Positions 18,114-24,190 of a stretch of DNA of 31,931 bases are shown in pieces. This stretch comes from a virus. Location: IMG/VR virus record IMGVR_UViG_3300041402_000058, positions 1 to 31,931 of that record. One strand, given 5' to 3'. Made by a program: the position numbers and the translations under genes. How positions within the stretch are numbered: the first letter of the stretch is position 1; each line of letters begins with the position of its first letter. Below the pieces are notes generated by a model, which was not told where the DNA came from, searched no databases, and worked only from the letters and a program-made list of their open reading frames with translations.

Positions 18114-18259
18114 TTACCCTTCTTCCCTGCTTTGATCGCGCCACGCTGAGAAGCTTGGATTGCTGGTCCTCGTTTTTCTGCTTCTGCTTTCGTGGTGAAA
18201 ATCTTACCGGAAGATCCGTACTGAAAACCACCTTTTACTTTTCGAGCAGTATGTGCCAT
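18110..18259 (-). CDS. Small basic protein, 49 aa
   Basis: A 49-residue protein beginning MAHTARKVKGGFQYGSSGKIF and ending in a Lys/Gly-rich tail (GAIKAGKKGK). It has AGGAG 7 bases before the ATG, and its stop overlaps the GTG start of the large terminase gene, so it is very likely translated. The GGFQYGSSGKIFTTKAEAE segment suggests a short beta-hairpin followed by a helix. Small proteins of this kind are known beside terminase genes, but I cannot give a function. The charge suggests nucleic acid contact. Confidence 0.75.
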   Translation of the reverse strand: MAHTARKVKGGFQYGSSGKIFTTKAEAEKRGPAIQASQRGAIKAGKKGK

Positions 18260-18275
18260 GACCATTCTCCTTTGA

Positions 18276-18755
18276 TTATTTGTTGCCTGTGATCAACGCT
18301 GCCAGTTTCCCGATGTTGCCCGACGCCTTAGCCTTCTCAGCAGATCGACCCATTACCCAGATGCTACAGACCCCGCCCCACGTGTACCAGAACTGTTCAG
18401 GCAGATTGATCGGCTGAAGCAGGCTGACCAACGCATCAGGCATCGATGTCACAGCTTCTTGCTTCAGGTAGTACCACATCCCCAGGAGACGCATCAGCAT
18501 CGGGAAAAGGACATGGTTGATGAAGATCATCACCAGACCAGAGTATACGATCATCGGTCTTGCTCGTTTGGTGAATAGATCCTTCTGATTCATCTCAGCA
18601 ACAATGATCTCAGACTTAGCTTGATCTCGTGCTGTGATAGAAGCGGCAAGCCCTTGAGACGCTTGAAGCTTCTGTTCCGATGTAGCTTCGGGTGGGAAGA
18701 ACCTATCAATCAACCCTGTGGCCAATTCAGCAACACTGCCGATTCCGATCATCAT
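18276..18755 (-). CDS. Holin, three-TM type
   Basis: A 159-residue protein. The opening MMIGIGSVAELATGLIDRFFPPEATSEQK leads into a charged helix (QAKSEIIVAEMNQKD), then FTKRARPMIVYSGLVMIFINHVLFPMLMRLLG with one or two membrane spans, and a final span near FWYTWGGVCSIWVMGRS. The RARPMIVY motif before the first main span and the overall layout fit the 'holin of 3 TMs' group. It would form the lesions that release the amidase. Its ATG overlaps the stop of the amidase gene (ATGA), giving a two-gene lysis cassette. Confidence 0.85.
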   Translation of the reverse strand: MMIGIGSVAELATGLIDRFFPPEATSEQKLQASQGLAASITARDQAKSEIIVAEMNQKDLFTKRARPMIVYSGLVMIFINHVLFPMLMRLLGMWYYLKQEAVTSMPDALVSLLQPINLPEQFWYTWGGVCSIWVMGRSAEKAKASGNIGKLAALITGNK

Positions 18756-19177
18756 ATCACCTCATCAGTTGCGTACCAGTGCGCCACATCGAAACAGGGA
18801 CACTCCTTCGTTACGTCCGGCAGATCCCGGTGACCGACGAGGTCGCTGCCGGGGAACTTGACAAGCAGCTGATCGATCAGGAACCGCAGAGAGTTCATCT
18901 GCTTCCGAGTGAAATTGAATCCCGGCATCCCTCCAGCCATGCAGATACCGATCGATCGCTCGTTGAACCCGGCAGCATGTGCCCCGATCTCATCGGTTGC
19001 GTCGCCATCTCCGTCGAGATCCCGACCCTTCTCGATCACTCCGTCTCGGCGAATGACGAACGCATAGCCGATGGCGGCCCAACCACGTGCTCGATGCCAT
19101 TCATCGATCATCGCGGCGTCAACTTCCATGGTGCTGGGTGTATCGGAACAGTGAACAATGATCATGTCTTTTTTCAT
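18752..19177 (-). CDS. N-acetylmuramoyl-L-alanine amidase (T7 lysozyme-like endolysin)
   Basis: A 141-residue Amidase_2-type enzyme that cuts the amide bond between MurNAc and L-Ala in peptidoglycan. Zinc ligands and catalytic residues are recognisable: H9 (MIIVHCSDT), Y38 (AAIGYAF), H116 (LVGHRDL), K124 and C126 (TKECPCFDV). These correspond to H17, Y46, H122, K128 and C130 of T7 lysozyme. There is no signal peptide, so a holin is needed, and one is encoded next. ATG 19177 is chosen because it forms TAATG with the preceding stop and GGGGTGG lies upstream; GTG 19183 is the alternative. T7 lysozyme also inhibits its RNA polymerase; that activity is not implied here. Confidence 0.92.
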   Translation of the reverse strand: MKKDMIIVHCSDTPSTMEVDAAMIDEWHRARGWAAIGYAFVIRRDGVIEKGRDLDGDGDATDEIGAHAAGFNERSIGICMAGGMPGFNFTRKQMNSLRFLIDQLLVKFPGSDLVGHRDLPDVTKECPCFDVAHWYATDEVI

Positions 19178-20400
19178 TACCACCCCGCTGCGGCTTTGCT
19201 TGCGTAGAAGATAGGTGCTTTGTAGGTGCCTTGGAATATTAGTGCGCCGTCGCGGTTGCCTATTGTGACAGTCGATGCTAGAGGAGTATCCTGTATGTCT
19301 GAATTAGTATCGAATGCAATTGCAGTAATGTCTACGCTCTCATCAGCAGCCCGGACACCCATTCCTAAGATGTTATCCCAGAAGACCTGGATAAGCATCT
19401 GAGTCCCAGAAGTATGTGTATAGCTTGCTTGAGGCTGTGACGGAACGCCAGCAAGTAGTTTCCTGAAATTAACCGAGGTAGCAATAACCCCCACTGAGAT
19501 GTAATTACTGCTGTCTACGAAACTGGCTAGAACTATGGCCGCCTGTCCAGTAACACTAGGATCAATCACCATCTCAATAGCCCCCTTCTGCGGGGTGAGT
19601 ACGGATGGGGTGGGTTCGCTCCAAAGGTCGGCGTCACGGGTTTCTGTGGTTGTGGTTGTTGGGATATAGGGGGTAGCAACAGGTCCAACTTCTAACTGTG
19701 CTCCCCATACGTGCATAATATCACCAGCAGCGAAACTATCAGGTGAGAAACCTGCACCTACTAACCCTGTGTTGTTGCCAGTGTTAACGGTAAATGATAA
19801 CCTAGTCCAATTTTCTGTTACTAACATGGATGTACTTTTTACGGTAGATATGGAAAGATCAGATACGGAAAGCTTTACTGTTTTAGATCCATCTCCGGAG
19901 GGGGTCTTTAGGTAAACAGAAAAAGTATGATCTGTTGACAGGTCCCCGCTACCACCTTGGGCGAGGAAAGCAAATGTCGATGTAGACACCGCCCACGTGT
20001 AGGCATCAGCAGTCATCAACCCATTTGGGGCTTTCACTGAATCAGCCGAGATGCTTCCACCAGTTCCTTTAGCCCAAACAGAGCTATCGAACTCTTCACT
20101 TCGCAACAATAGATTCTCAGCAGCATCCGCCACACTCAACCCCTCGGTGGGGAGTGCTAGGCCGTTGATGTCGGTGGAGAACCATGTGGTCCCACCAAGC
20201 CTGAACCCCTCCAACGCGGGGATATCCACAGGAACAGTAAGCAGCACCTGCCCATCTGCCAACTCTGCGTCAGAGGCGAAACCCTGCACTGTGCGGGTGG
20301 AGTTGCGGTCTACCGTGGCGCGCAGGAGGCTCATAGTCTCAGAAGACTGACCCTCCCCCAGACCATCAGCTTCAGGTATGCCTAATCCGATTCCAAGCAT
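19177..20400 (-). CDS. Tail fibre / receptor-binding protein with carbohydrate-binding-like modules
   Basis: A 407-residue beta-rich protein. The N-terminus MLGIGLGIPEADGLG likely anchors it to the virion. Around residue 92 the motif NLLLRSEEFDSSVWAKG opens a carbohydrate-binding-like jelly-roll (to about 245, ending GAQLEVGPVATPYIPT), a module common in phage fibres and head spikes. The C-terminal 140 residues (KGAIEMVIDPSV... to the end) resemble a concanavalin/LamG-like sandwich. It lies between a spike-base-like gene and the lysis genes. Its base composition appears lower in GC and its codons differ from the neighbours, which suits a fast-evolving, exchangeable host-recognition gene. Confidence 0.8.
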   Translation of the reverse strand: MLGIGLGIPEADGLGEGQSSETMSLLRATVDRNSTRTVQGFASDAELADGQVLLTVPVDIPALEGFRLGGTTWFSTDINGLALPTEGLSVADAAENLLLRSEEFDSSVWAKGTGGSISADSVKAPNGLMTADAYTWAVSTSTFAFLAQGGSGDLSTDHTFSVYLKTPSGDGSKTVKLSVSDLSISTVKSTSMLVTENWTRLSFTVNTGNNTGLVGAGFSPDSFAAGDIMHVWGAQLEVGPVATPYIPTTTTTETRDADLWSEPTPSVLTPQKGAIEMVIDPSVTGQAAIVLASFVDSSNYISVGVIATSVNFRKLLAGVPSQPQASYTHTSGTQMLIQVFWDNILGMGVRAADESVDITAIAFDTNSDIQDTPLASTVTIGNRDGALIFQGTYKAPIFYASKAAAGW

Positions 20401-20409
20401 GTTGTCACC

Positions 20410-20664
20410 TCAATACAGAGCAATGATATCGGAGGCCGTGGTTCCGTTCGCCGTGGACTTGACGGTAATCGCACCACACGGAAGCACCTTGCCACCGGGG
20501 TGAGCGACGAACGTCAACTGTGTCCCAGCTCTGGTGACCAGCACCACATCACCTGCGCTGCCGATGTACAGAGCACGGCAGAACCCCTGCTCACGGGGAA
20601 TGGGGAAGTCAGAACCAAGGGTCACAGCTACACCATCAACAGCAGGGTCAGATAGAACTCCCAT
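20410..20664 (-). CDS. Small virion protein, spike-base-like fold
   Basis: An 84-residue protein with the pattern FCRALYIGSAGDVVLVTRAGTQLTFVAHPGGKVLPCGAITVKS, ending TTASDIIALY. This beta-sandwich pattern, with a xTTAxDIxALY ending, is widespread in phages and is the C-terminal part of the spike-base family named from the Rhodobacter gene transfer agent. A virion role near the fibre is likely, either as a trimeric base for the fibre or as a decoration protein. AGGAG precedes the ATG. The neighbouring fibre gene begins 10 bases after its stop. Confidence 0.78.
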   Translation of the reverse strand: MGVLSDPAVDGVAVTLGSDFPIPREQGFCRALYIGSAGDVVLVTRAGTQLTFVAHPGGKVLPCGAITVKSTANGTTASDIIALY

Positions 20665-20678
20665 GATATATCTCCTCT

Positions 20679-21242
20679 TTACATGAAATTGGGAACAGTT
20701 TTATTGCGCTGTCGTGCCCGTTTGCGACCAGCCATCAGTCGATCTGTCAATGCCTGGTCAGTGGTGATCTCGATACGTTCAGTGAATGCCCTGACGTCGG
20801 TATGCTTGCCAATGTCACGCAGACACGCAAGCCTGTCGAGGATCTTCACGTCCTTGGTGTGACCGATCTCGATCTTCTCGTCACCCTTACCCTCGTATAA
20901 CGTGGTGATCTTGACGCCAGTGGTCATCTTGCGCCAGATCTCAGGCCATTCGTGGACAGGTCGGAGGTCGTTGGTTCCCGGATGAAAGATGTCAGCCAAA
21001 TCCGCACCGAACATCTTCGCAAGCTGCACCAGCACCCAATCGGAATCAATCTGAGTGTTGACGGTTCTCAGCTCCATCTGTTCAGCAATAGCTTCCTGAA
21101 CATCCGTCTCACCGAGATAACCCGAACCCGTACCAGCAACAAGGCCAACAGCCTCAGCCGCCTTGCCGGGCTTGAACGTCTTCAAGAATTCGAGCACAAA
21201 CATGCGCTTGTTGTTCGAAAGTATGTTCAGCTTCTCATTCAC
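20679..21242 (-). CDS. terS: Terminase small subunit
   Basis: A 187-residue protein. The N-terminal part has FLKTFKPGKAAEAVGLVAGTGSGYLGETDVQEAIAEQM, a helix-turn-helix pattern typical of Terminase_2-type small subunits (the usual form is 'N-xx-xAAxxAGY'). A helical middle follows with DSDWVLVQLAKMFGADLADIF, and the C-terminus is basic (MAGRKRARQRNKTV). It would recognise the packaging start and hand DNA to the large subunit. It is separated from the large subunit gene by the fibre and lysis genes. Its start overlaps the stop of the preceding gene. Confidence 0.82.
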   Translation of the reverse strand: MNEKLNILSNNKRMFVLEFLKTFKPGKAAEAVGLVAGTGSGYLGETDVQEAIAEQMELRTVNTQIDSDWVLVQLAKMFGADLADIFHPGTNDLRPVHEWPEIWRKMTTGVKITTLYEGKGDEKIEIGHTKDVKILDRLACLRDIGKHTDVRAFTERIEITTDQALTDRLMAGRKRARQRNKTVPNFM

Positions 21243-22140
21243 TAGGAACCTCTGTCACTACGTGACCCTGAAGCTTTTGTCTGATCAATTCATGATCGGT
21301 TAAATTGTCACTTATTATTGTCTGAAACCTGCCAGCATCTGCCGGTATGATGTTGTTCTCCAGGCGCAGCACGACTCCCGACTTATCGGTACCAGCCCAT
21401 GTCCTGCGACAGTTCACACCGAACAATCCTAACCTGTTCGCAGCAGTATACGGTGGAACGTCGAACATCTCCAATTTGAGATCGGAATTAGTCTTGGCGT
21501 TCATCAGGTTTTTCCACCGATTCACACCACTCGTTGTGCGCCAAACTACACCATTGATGATCGCACCCTGTGTTCCGAAACCAGAATCGTCCGGTGAGAT
21601 GTTTGCCGGTGTGTCACCTGTCCCAAGGAACGACACCAGGGTGCGGGTTATATCCCACTTGATACCGGCATCGAGCAATGCGGGACTAACACTGAATATT
21701 CGAGGTGTCACTGACCCATCCACAGCCATGTCAGTCTGACGGATAGAGCATCCCTCACCGACGACGAATGATGTGTCGAGAGGTATGTCGAGATCAATCG
21801 TCCAGTTGTCGTTGCCGTTATCTGTGACCGATAGGATGCCGCCTTGATAGAAATTCGCACCAGCCTTTATGCATACGATGTCACCGGGGATGAATGCACC
21901 GAGCAGATAACCAGGATCAACATCGCCCGATACCGACAGCTCATCACGATTTGCAGGTGATGTGAGTATGAAATTGCTTCTGAATTCCGACACGAAAAGA
22001 TTGATCGTTTCAGATGTGATGTCTTGCAGGGTGACAGGGACAGATCCGTTCTCTTCAAGGATCAGCTGACGACTGTTGGAGTCAACAATCCGCCTGGTTG
22101 GGGATGCTGTTATGATGGCGCATTCGCTGACCTTGGTCAT
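21235..22140 (-). CDS. Unknown 301-aa beta-rich phage protein
   Basis: A 301-residue protein without motifs I can name. It is rich in beta-prone stretches and Asn/Asp/Gly turns (DNGNDNWTIDLDIPLDTSFVVG; IINGVVWRTTSGVNRWKNLMNAKTNSDLKLEMFDVPPYTAANRLG). There is no signal peptide or membrane span. Its ATG overlaps the stop of the coiled-coil/TM gene (ATGA), and its stop overlaps the small terminase start, so it belongs to the late operon. The appearance is that of a structural or fibre-associated protein, which is only an inference from composition and position. Confidence 0.7.
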   Translation of the reverse strand: MTKVSECAIITASPTRRIVDSNSRQLILEENGSVPVTLQDITSETINLFVSEFRSNFILTSPANRDELSVSGDVDPGYLLGAFIPGDIVCIKAGANFYQGGILSVTDNGNDNWTIDLDIPLDTSFVVGEGCSIRQTDMAVDGSVTPRIFSVSPALLDAGIKWDITRTLVSFLGTGDTPANISPDDSGFGTQGAIINGVVWRTTSGVNRWKNLMNAKTNSDLKLEMFDVPPYTAANRLGLFGVNCRRTWAGTDKSGVVLRLENNIIPADAGRFQTIISDNLTDHELIRQKLQGHVVTEVPSE

Positions 22141-22550
22141 GGCGTTATCCTCATTTCAATCAGCTTCCAGATGAACGACCCGGCACCGAGGATGGCACCG
22201 ATGATCAGGGAAGTCGTAAGCTTGTCCCACTTCTTCGCTTTGCTGTCGGAGTCTGTTCGACCGACGGGGGAGTGACCAGGGGAAAGGATGTGATAGTTCA
22301 AGCGTTTTTCAGTCTTCGCAATATCATCACGATTGCGCTCAGTCTTGTCAGCTATCGCTACCAGTCTCTCAGTCTGAGCTGACTGAGTCTTCATGACCTG
22401 AACCATCTCCTTCTGGAATGCCTTGGTGTCTTTGGCGTGTTCATCCAAACGCTCAAGATGATCCACAATGCGACCGAGCACAGGCGACTGCTCACAACCG
22501 GGGTGACCGGCGGCATCCATCACATCCTGTCTCAGTGCTCCTTTTGGCAT
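22137..22550 (-). CDS. Coiled-coil protein with C-terminal membrane anchor
   Basis: A 137-residue protein starting MPKGALRQDVMDAAGHPGC. Residues of about 25-90 are strongly helical with heptad-like spacing (IVDHLERLDEHAKDTKAFQKEMVQVMKTQ), followed by a linker and one membrane span near the C-terminus (LTTSLIIGAILGAGSFIWKLIEM). A cytoplasmic coiled coil plus C-terminal TM resembles XhlA-type holin partners, but I cannot confirm that. The start at 22550 is chosen because GAGGG lies about 8 bases upstream, while the upstream in-frame ATG at 22592 has no ribosome site and would place a terminator hairpin inside the gene. Confidence 0.72.
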   Translation of the reverse strand: MPKGALRQDVMDAAGHPGCEQSPVLGRIVDHLERLDEHAKDTKAFQKEMVQVMKTQSAQTERLVAIADKTERNRDDIAKTEKRLNYHILSPGHSPVGRTDSDSKAKKWDKLTTSLIIGAILGAGSFIWKLIEMRITP

Positions 22551-22555
22551 AAAAA

Positions 22556-22588
22556 TACCCTCATCATAAATGGTTACTGACGAGGGTA
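22556..22588 (-). terminator. Terminator hairpin that also holds the ribosome site of the next gene
   Basis: On the minus strand an 11-bp stem (22556-22566 with 22578-22588, one G-U pair in RNA) with an 11-base loop is followed by TTTTT and then directly by the ATG at 22550. It lies 35 bases past the stop of the small gene at 22623-22916. The 3' arm contains GAGGG, the only plausible ribosome site for the downstream gene, so the same stem could end transcription and mask translation. Confidence 0.82.
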
Positions 22589-22622
22589 GCATGAGTTGTG
22601 AGGGTGCGTCAAGGGGTGATGA

Positions 22623-22916
22623 TTATGGCTCATACACGCTGAAGTAAACGTTGCGAAATTTCACCCCATCGCCGCAGCCACACTGGATAGGGTACTTGGA
22701 TTGGAACAAAGATTTAATGTGAGCATTCTCGATGATATGACATTCATAAGGACAATCATCGTCAGTGAAAATACCTCTCAGAATAAAGAAATCCCCGGTG
22801 ATCTTACGTTGCGTCACCAGAAGATGATGAATTTTTATTGTCCCCAGTGTTGCGATAGGTATCCAAAAACATCGTTTAACAAAGCGTTTAAATTGAGTCA
22901 TTTTGCACTCCTTCAC
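22623..22916 (-). CDS. Small Cys-containing protein, 97 aa, unknown
   Basis: A 97-residue protein starting MKECKMTQFKRFVKRCFWIPIA. A basic amphipathic N-terminus (about 1-25) could lie on a membrane, and the body has several cysteines (DDDCPYECHIIEN, YPIQCGCGDGVKF). I recognise no family. Its ATG overlaps the stop of the zinc-ribbon gene (ATGA), and it is the last gene of a three-gene unit closed by the terminator at 22556-22588. The sequence is lower in GC than the structural genes around it. An in-frame ATG six codons in is an alternative start. Confidence 0.65.
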   Translation of the reverse strand: MKECKMTQFKRFVKRCFWIPIATLGTIKIHHLLVTQRKITGDFFILRGIFTDDDCPYECHIIENAHIKSLFQSKYPIQCGCGDGVKFRNVYFSVYEP

Positions 22917-23284
22917 AGAAACAGATCAACAGGTAACGACGGCACCACATCAGCCAAGTATCCCGCCTTCAGTTGATCAGGTGATTTAGCTTTGCGGTTG
23001 ACACAAGGGCCAGAGATGAACAGCGGCGGCTTGTCGGGATACTCGATCATCCACACACGCCACCATCGTGCTGGCTTCCATCCGTACTTGACAGGGGTTA
23101 CCCTGAGCACCATGCAACCGTCTGAAGCCCTCAGCGTCTTCACCAGGGTGGTTGTCATGCGTTTCTGAGTCGATGCGGGCTCACAACAATCCTTGCATTG
23201 CGACTGCAACCCGTCACCCCTGGATACGTTGCTGTAGAACTCAGTCTTTGGTTTCGTGTTCCCGCAGCGGGCGCAGTGTTTCAT
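22913..23284 (-). CDS. Zinc-ribbon protein, 123 aa
   Basis: A 123-residue protein. The N-terminus MKHCARCGNTKPKTEFYSNVSRGDGLQSQCKDC has paired CxxC motifs (C4/C7 and C30/C33), a zinc-ribbon pattern common in phage small proteins of the HNH-associated or regulator type. The rest (KYGWKPARWWRVWMIEYPDKPPLFISG...) has no HNH nuclease residues, so it is not a homing endonuclease as it stands. ATG 23284 is chosen because it overlaps the TGA of the upstream membrane gene (ATGA) and starts cleanly at the ribbon; a longer frame to GTG 23341 would run through that gene. Function unknown. Confidence 0.72.
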   Translation of the reverse strand: MKHCARCGNTKPKTEFYSNVSRGDGLQSQCKDCCEPASTQKRMTTTLVKTLRASDGCMVLRVTPVKYGWKPARWWRVWMIEYPDKPPLFISGPCVNRKAKSPDQLKAGYLADVVPSLPVDLFL

Positions 23285-23433
23285 TTCAGCTTCACACTCG
23301 TCACGGCACATGTTGCAGCAACGAACAGGAACCAACCCCACCCTGGTTTATCTCTGAAACACATGGTTGCGGCAGATATCGCACAAATGATGGCCACAGA
23401 ATTGGCTAAGGCTAATATCGCGATACTCTTCAT
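23281..23433 (-). CDS. Small membrane protein, 50 aa
   Basis: A 50-residue protein, MKSIAILALANSVAIICAI..., with two hydrophobic segments (about residues 3-23 and 30-45) separated by CFRDKPGWGWFL. Similar tiny phage proteins with a DKPGWGWFLF hairpin are common and usually of unknown role. GGGAG lies 7 bases before the ATG at 23433; a longer frame to 23466 would run into the U-tract of the upstream hairpin. The TGA overlaps the zinc-ribbon ATG. It is the first gene after the strong hairpin at 23454-23503. Confidence 0.72.
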   Translation of the reverse strand: MKSIAILALANSVAIICAISAATMCFRDKPGWGWFLFVAATCAVTSVKLK

Positions 23434-23453
23434 CACGTATCTCCCAACTAAAA

Positions 23454-23503
23454 AGACCCCTAGCACCTGGCGCAGTGTCGGCTGCAGCCAAGTGAAGGGG
23501 TCT
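23454..23503 (-). terminator. Long, strong terminator-like hairpin in the leader of the left operon
   Basis: AGACCCCT (23454-23461) pairs with AGGGGTCT (23496-23503). Inside, three further stacks (64-66/92-94, 68-71/87-90, 72-75/82-85 of the 23400 block) nearly close the structure around a TGTCGG loop. On the minus strand a TTTTT run follows at once. It therefore stops leftward transcripts coming from the control region, only 20 bases before the first leftward start codon. Confidence 0.8.
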
Positions 23504-23633
23504 GGGTGAACTGTATCAGCCGATCCGACAATCAGCAGGGTTGAAGCGTATCACCAAGGGGCGACGACGTCAACCAAGGGATCTATTTTCCAGTTTTGTA
23601 ATGGAAAACAGTTAAAAGATTCTTATCGACATC

Positions 23634-23648
23634 ATCCTCGACAAGAGA
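23634..23648 (+). repeat. 15-base element copy 1 (ATCCTCGACAAGAGA)
   Basis: Exact copy of ATCCTCGACAAGAGA in forward orientation. It is 61 bases from the start of copy 2, close to a whole number of helical turns, as expected for protein-binding iterons. Confidence 0.85.
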
Positions 23649-23694
23649 AAACGTAGTTAAGTTACTAACATCATTGAATAAACTCTCCATAAAA

Positions 23695-23709
23695 ATCCTC
23701 GACAAGAGA
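23695..23709 (+). repeat. 15-base element copy 2
   Basis: Exact forward copy of ATCCTCGACAAGAGA, preceded by an A-run and followed by a T-run. Confidence 0.85.
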
Positions 23710-23736
23710 TTTTTACCCTTAACTGGCTCCATTTTA

Positions 23737-23759
23737 CACGACTACTCACAGTAGTCGTG
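23737..23759. other. Perfect 10-bp hairpin with 3-base loop
   Basis: CACGACTACT (23737-23746) and AGTAGTCGTG (23750-23759) flank a CAC loop. No U-tract follows on either strand, so it is not a standard terminator. It may be an operator dyad, a strand-initiation hairpin or an RNA structure. Confidence 0.75.
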
Positions 23760-23793
23760 CATTTCAGCAGCTACCGGGTTTCACTTTTCATGT

Positions 23794-23808
23794 CAACTTG
23801 TCGAGGAT
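23794..23808 (-). repeat. 15-base element copy 3 (inverted, 12 of 15)
   Basis: Reverse-orientation copy that keeps CTTGTCGAGGAT but differs at the first three bases of the inverted unit. It reads TTGACA across its edge on the minus strand, so it could also overlap a leftward -35 box. Confidence 0.7.
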
Positions 23809-23931
23809 TTTCTAATGCAAACCAGAAACACTAATACAATCAACACTTTAACCCCTCTATTTTCCTCGATTTTTAGTTTTAATTAAGAAGTAGTAATAGG
23901 GGCATAAGTAGTTAGTATTATTGAGGAATAA

Positions 23932-23977
23932 ATCCTCGACAAGAGATCTCGACATGACATTTTCTCTTGTCGAGGAT
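23932..23977. repeat. 15-base element copies 4 and 5 as an inverted pair
   Basis: An exact forward copy (23932-23946) and an exact inverted copy (23963-23977) are separated by 16 bases, forming a 15-bp dyad that can fold into a large stem. A degenerate TTCCTCGAT lies nearby at 23872. An inverted pair next to single copies suggests cooperative binding and looping. Confidence 0.85.
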
Positions 23978-24131
23978 TGTCACGAAAACACGCATTTACT
24001 GTATTATCAACAATTTAGCGATTTCGTCTCTAATCGTTTTTCATCACATTTAAACCCCAGTAACAAGCTCCAACGCCACCGTTAATCACCATCACCATTC
24101 TGGAGTTTAAACGAGTCAGTTATAAAAAGTG

Positions 24132-24159
24132 TTGACATGGTTGCTTGATGTGGTATTGT
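24132..24159 (+). promoter_or_regulatory. Sigma70-type promoter for the rightward early operon
   Basis: A perfect -35 box TTGACA (24132-24137) is followed after 16 bases by TATTGT (24154-24159; 4 of 6 matches to TATAAT). Transcription would begin near 24167, some 25 bases before the ATG at 24191, whose GGAGG ribosome site is at about 24182-24186. The host polymerase should read it without phage factors, as expected of an early promoter. Confidence 0.75.
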
Positions 24160-24190
24160 TACGTAAATCAACATTTTAAATGGAGGAATC

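Larger units (their letters stand above)
23504..24130. promoter_or_regulatory. Gene-free AT-rich control region (candidate origin / master operator)
   Basis: No open frame of note lies in this 627-base stretch. It sits where leftward and rightward genes diverge. It contains five copies of a 15-base element, a short-loop perfect hairpin at 23737-23759, a TTTTCCA/TGGAAAA hairpin at 23586-23608, a direct repeat ACCAAGGG at 23553 and 23573, and a rightward promoter at its right edge. Leftward TTGACx-like boxes occur (for example TTGACG/TACGCT read leftward near 23570-23545), but none is convincing. The mix of iterated sites, dyads and AT-rich DNA suits a replication origin or a regulatory switch. 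Confidence 0.6.

Noticed and set aside
19177-20400. Diversity-generating retroelement target, given the BPP-1-like virion genes
   Set aside because: No reverse transcriptase, template repeat or adenine-biased variable repeat is visible in the window, and the fibre C-terminus does not look like the Mtd lectin fold.
22551-22592. Upstream ATG (22592) for the coiled-coil/TM gene
   Set aside because: No ribosome site, and it would place the terminator hairpin inside the coding region; ATG 22550 fits better.
23285-23341. GTG 23341 extension of the zinc-ribbon gene
   Set aside because: Overlaps most of the small membrane gene; ATG 23284 gives a clean ATGA coupling and starts at the zinc ribbon.
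23504-24130. tRNA or small structured RNA gene in the control region
   Set aside because: No cloverleaf or conserved T-arm found by eye; the dyads are explained as operator or terminator elements.
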